Assembly (NCBI GenBank): GCA_963698715.1 | Contig: CAVORW010000002.1 | Span: 124,001-188,000 of the forward strand | DNA: 64,000 nt | Direction: 5' to 3' | Source: CAWHJB01 sp963698715 | Lineage (GTDB): Bacteria; Chloroflexota; Anaerolineae; Anaerolineales; UBA4823 | Part shown: piece after piece, positions 63,372 to 64,000 of the stretch | Layout of the letters: each line of letters begins with the position of its first letter | Position numbering within the stretch: the stretch's first letter is position 1 | Notes under the pieces: model-generated | What the model saw: the letters and a program-made list of their open reading frames with translations, nothing else | What the model was told of the DNA's origin: nothing | The model's database searches: none | Translations under genes and position numbers: made by a program

Positions 63372-63770
63372 TCAAAAGTCGCCCAGGTCTCCCCCGAGGC
63401 CTCCTGCACCAGGCTCCCCTAAATCTGGAAGGGACTGCTCAATCTCGTCTGGCGTCTGACCGGACTCTAACCGGTCAACTACTTCGTCAAATTCAGGGCC
63501 TAATTCTTCGCCCATTTCACTACCCATCTGGCGCATCATCCTCCCCAAGGCTTTCGGATCATCTTCTAAGCCCTCCAGAGCGCTGGGGTCTGCCAGGTTT
63601 TCCAACCGGCTTTCGTCTGAGCGGGCGATCCTCACCCGGCTGATACGGCGCATGACGTTCTTCGATTGGCAGTTTGGACAATTAACCGGCTTATTGCCGT
63701 AATCAGTGTATGTCATGAAAACTTCAAATCGTTTTTGACAGTTTAAGCAGCGATAAGGATAATTTGGCAT
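63372..63770 (-). CDS. FmdB-family zinc-ribbon protein
   Basis: From the ATG at 63770 (GGGAG six bases upstream) about 132 residues. The zinc ribbon is YRCLNCQKRFEVFM and VNCPNCQSKNVMRR (two CxxC pairs). The C-terminal tail is acidic and glycine-rich (SLPDLGEPGAGGLGG). FmdB-like proteins are thought to be regulators; no target is known. Convergent with tmk. Confidence 0.9.
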   Translation of the reverse strand: MPNYPYRCLNCQKRFEVFMTYTDYGNKPVNCPNCQSKNVMRRISRVRIARSDESRLENLADPSALEGLEDDPKALGRMMRQMGSEMGEELGPEFDEVVDRLESGQTPDEIEQSLPDLGEPGAGGLGGDLGDF

Positions 63771-63970
63771 AATTGTCTCCCGAAAATAGTTTTGACTGAT
63801 AGGCACTCAAATATACCTAAATTATAACCAAGAGGCAATATTCAGGGAAATGGCTGTTGAGATACTTCTGAGATAAAACGAGTACTATTCCAGGAGTTGA
63901 ATAGGGCAGCCATTGAAATAAGCGCATTTTTTAAGTTTAGTGCATCGATCAAGCATTTGCAGAGGCAATT

Positions 63971-64000
63971 ATGAACGAATTTATCTCGTATAATCCCCAC
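63971..64000 (+). CDS. Possible start of a gene continuing past the window
   Basis: ATG at 63971 with GAGG five bases upstream; ten open codons (MNEFISYNPH) reach the window edge. Too short to identify. Confidence 0.35.
   Translation, partial: MNEFISYNPH

Noticed and set aside
1..64000. CRISPR array, prophage or complete insertion sequence
   Set aside because: No regularly spaced repeats, no transposase, integrase or phage structural gene seen.

Overview
This window looks like a chromosomal segment of a mesophilic bacterium, most likely a Chloroflexota (Anaerolineae-type) organism. That placement is inferred from the gene mix: GH94/GH1 sugar enzymes, many GAF/PAS histidine kinases and response regulators, a SpoIIIAA/R3H-type ATPase, PdxS/PdxT, and GTG/TTG starts. 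No rRNA or other taxonomic marker is present. I found no complete transposon, prophage or CRISPR array.

Layout. 1-5.97 kb: end of one GH94-like protein, a complete GH94 phosphorylase, a GH1 beta-glucosidase and a patatin-like lipase. 6-9 kb: a membrane histidine kinase/LuxR-type regulator pair. 9.3-17.2 kb: a B12-binding radical SAM protein, SurE, an inositol monophosphatase-type enzyme, a receiver protein, an HD hydrolase, HutI and an aspartase. 17.3-24.5 kb: signalling genes. 24.9-25.3 kb: tRNA-Cys, tRNA-Gly and tRNA-Phe. 25.4-43.6 kb: hydrolases and redox genes (MutY, M19 dipeptidase, FAD reductase, lactonase, DUF362 protein, paired M16 peptidases, AcpS, penicillin-acylase-type protein, MBL hydrolase, M1 peptidase). 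43.64-44.35 kb: a gene-free segment with the features of a replication origin. 44.3-54 kb: OsmC, GlgC, tRNA-Leu, YchF, a CcrM-like methyltransferase, oligoendopeptidase F, SSB and a deoxynucleoside kinase, then two parS sites at 53.8-53.9 kb. 54-64 kb: DUF4177/SPFH/GntR, Pgl-Zwf, PdxS/PdxT, a GNAT-like protein, the SpoIIIAA/R3H ATPase, thymidylate kinase and an FmdB-type zinc ribbon.

The most interesting system is on the minus strand at 18.9-24.4 kb. A 72-residue peptide precursor ends in a GG motif and a 10-residue tail with Trp third from the end. It is followed, with translational coupling, by a ComQ-like isoprenyl-transferase fold. A PDZ-plus-multispan histidine kinase resembling ComP in its N-terminal half comes next, then a response regulator with an HD-GYP output. 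This looks like a comQXPA-type prenyl-tryptophan pheromone system whose output may be cyclic-di-GMP turnover instead of a ComA-type transcription factor.

The second theme is chromosome replication and segregation. The candidate origin has three perfect DnaA boxes and a basal-unwinding arrangement (box, GC spacer, DnaA-trios, AT-rich tract). A CcrM-type GANTC methyltransferase and SSB lie within 8 kb of it, and two parS sites lie about 10 kb away.

Five genes carry apparent single-base frameshifts: an OmpR-type regulator, a lactonase, an MBL hydrolase, the SpoIIIAA/R3H ATPase and thymidylate kinase. The last two are housekeeping-type genes, so uncorrected indels in the assembly are likely, and the affected coordinates are given as reconstructed genes.
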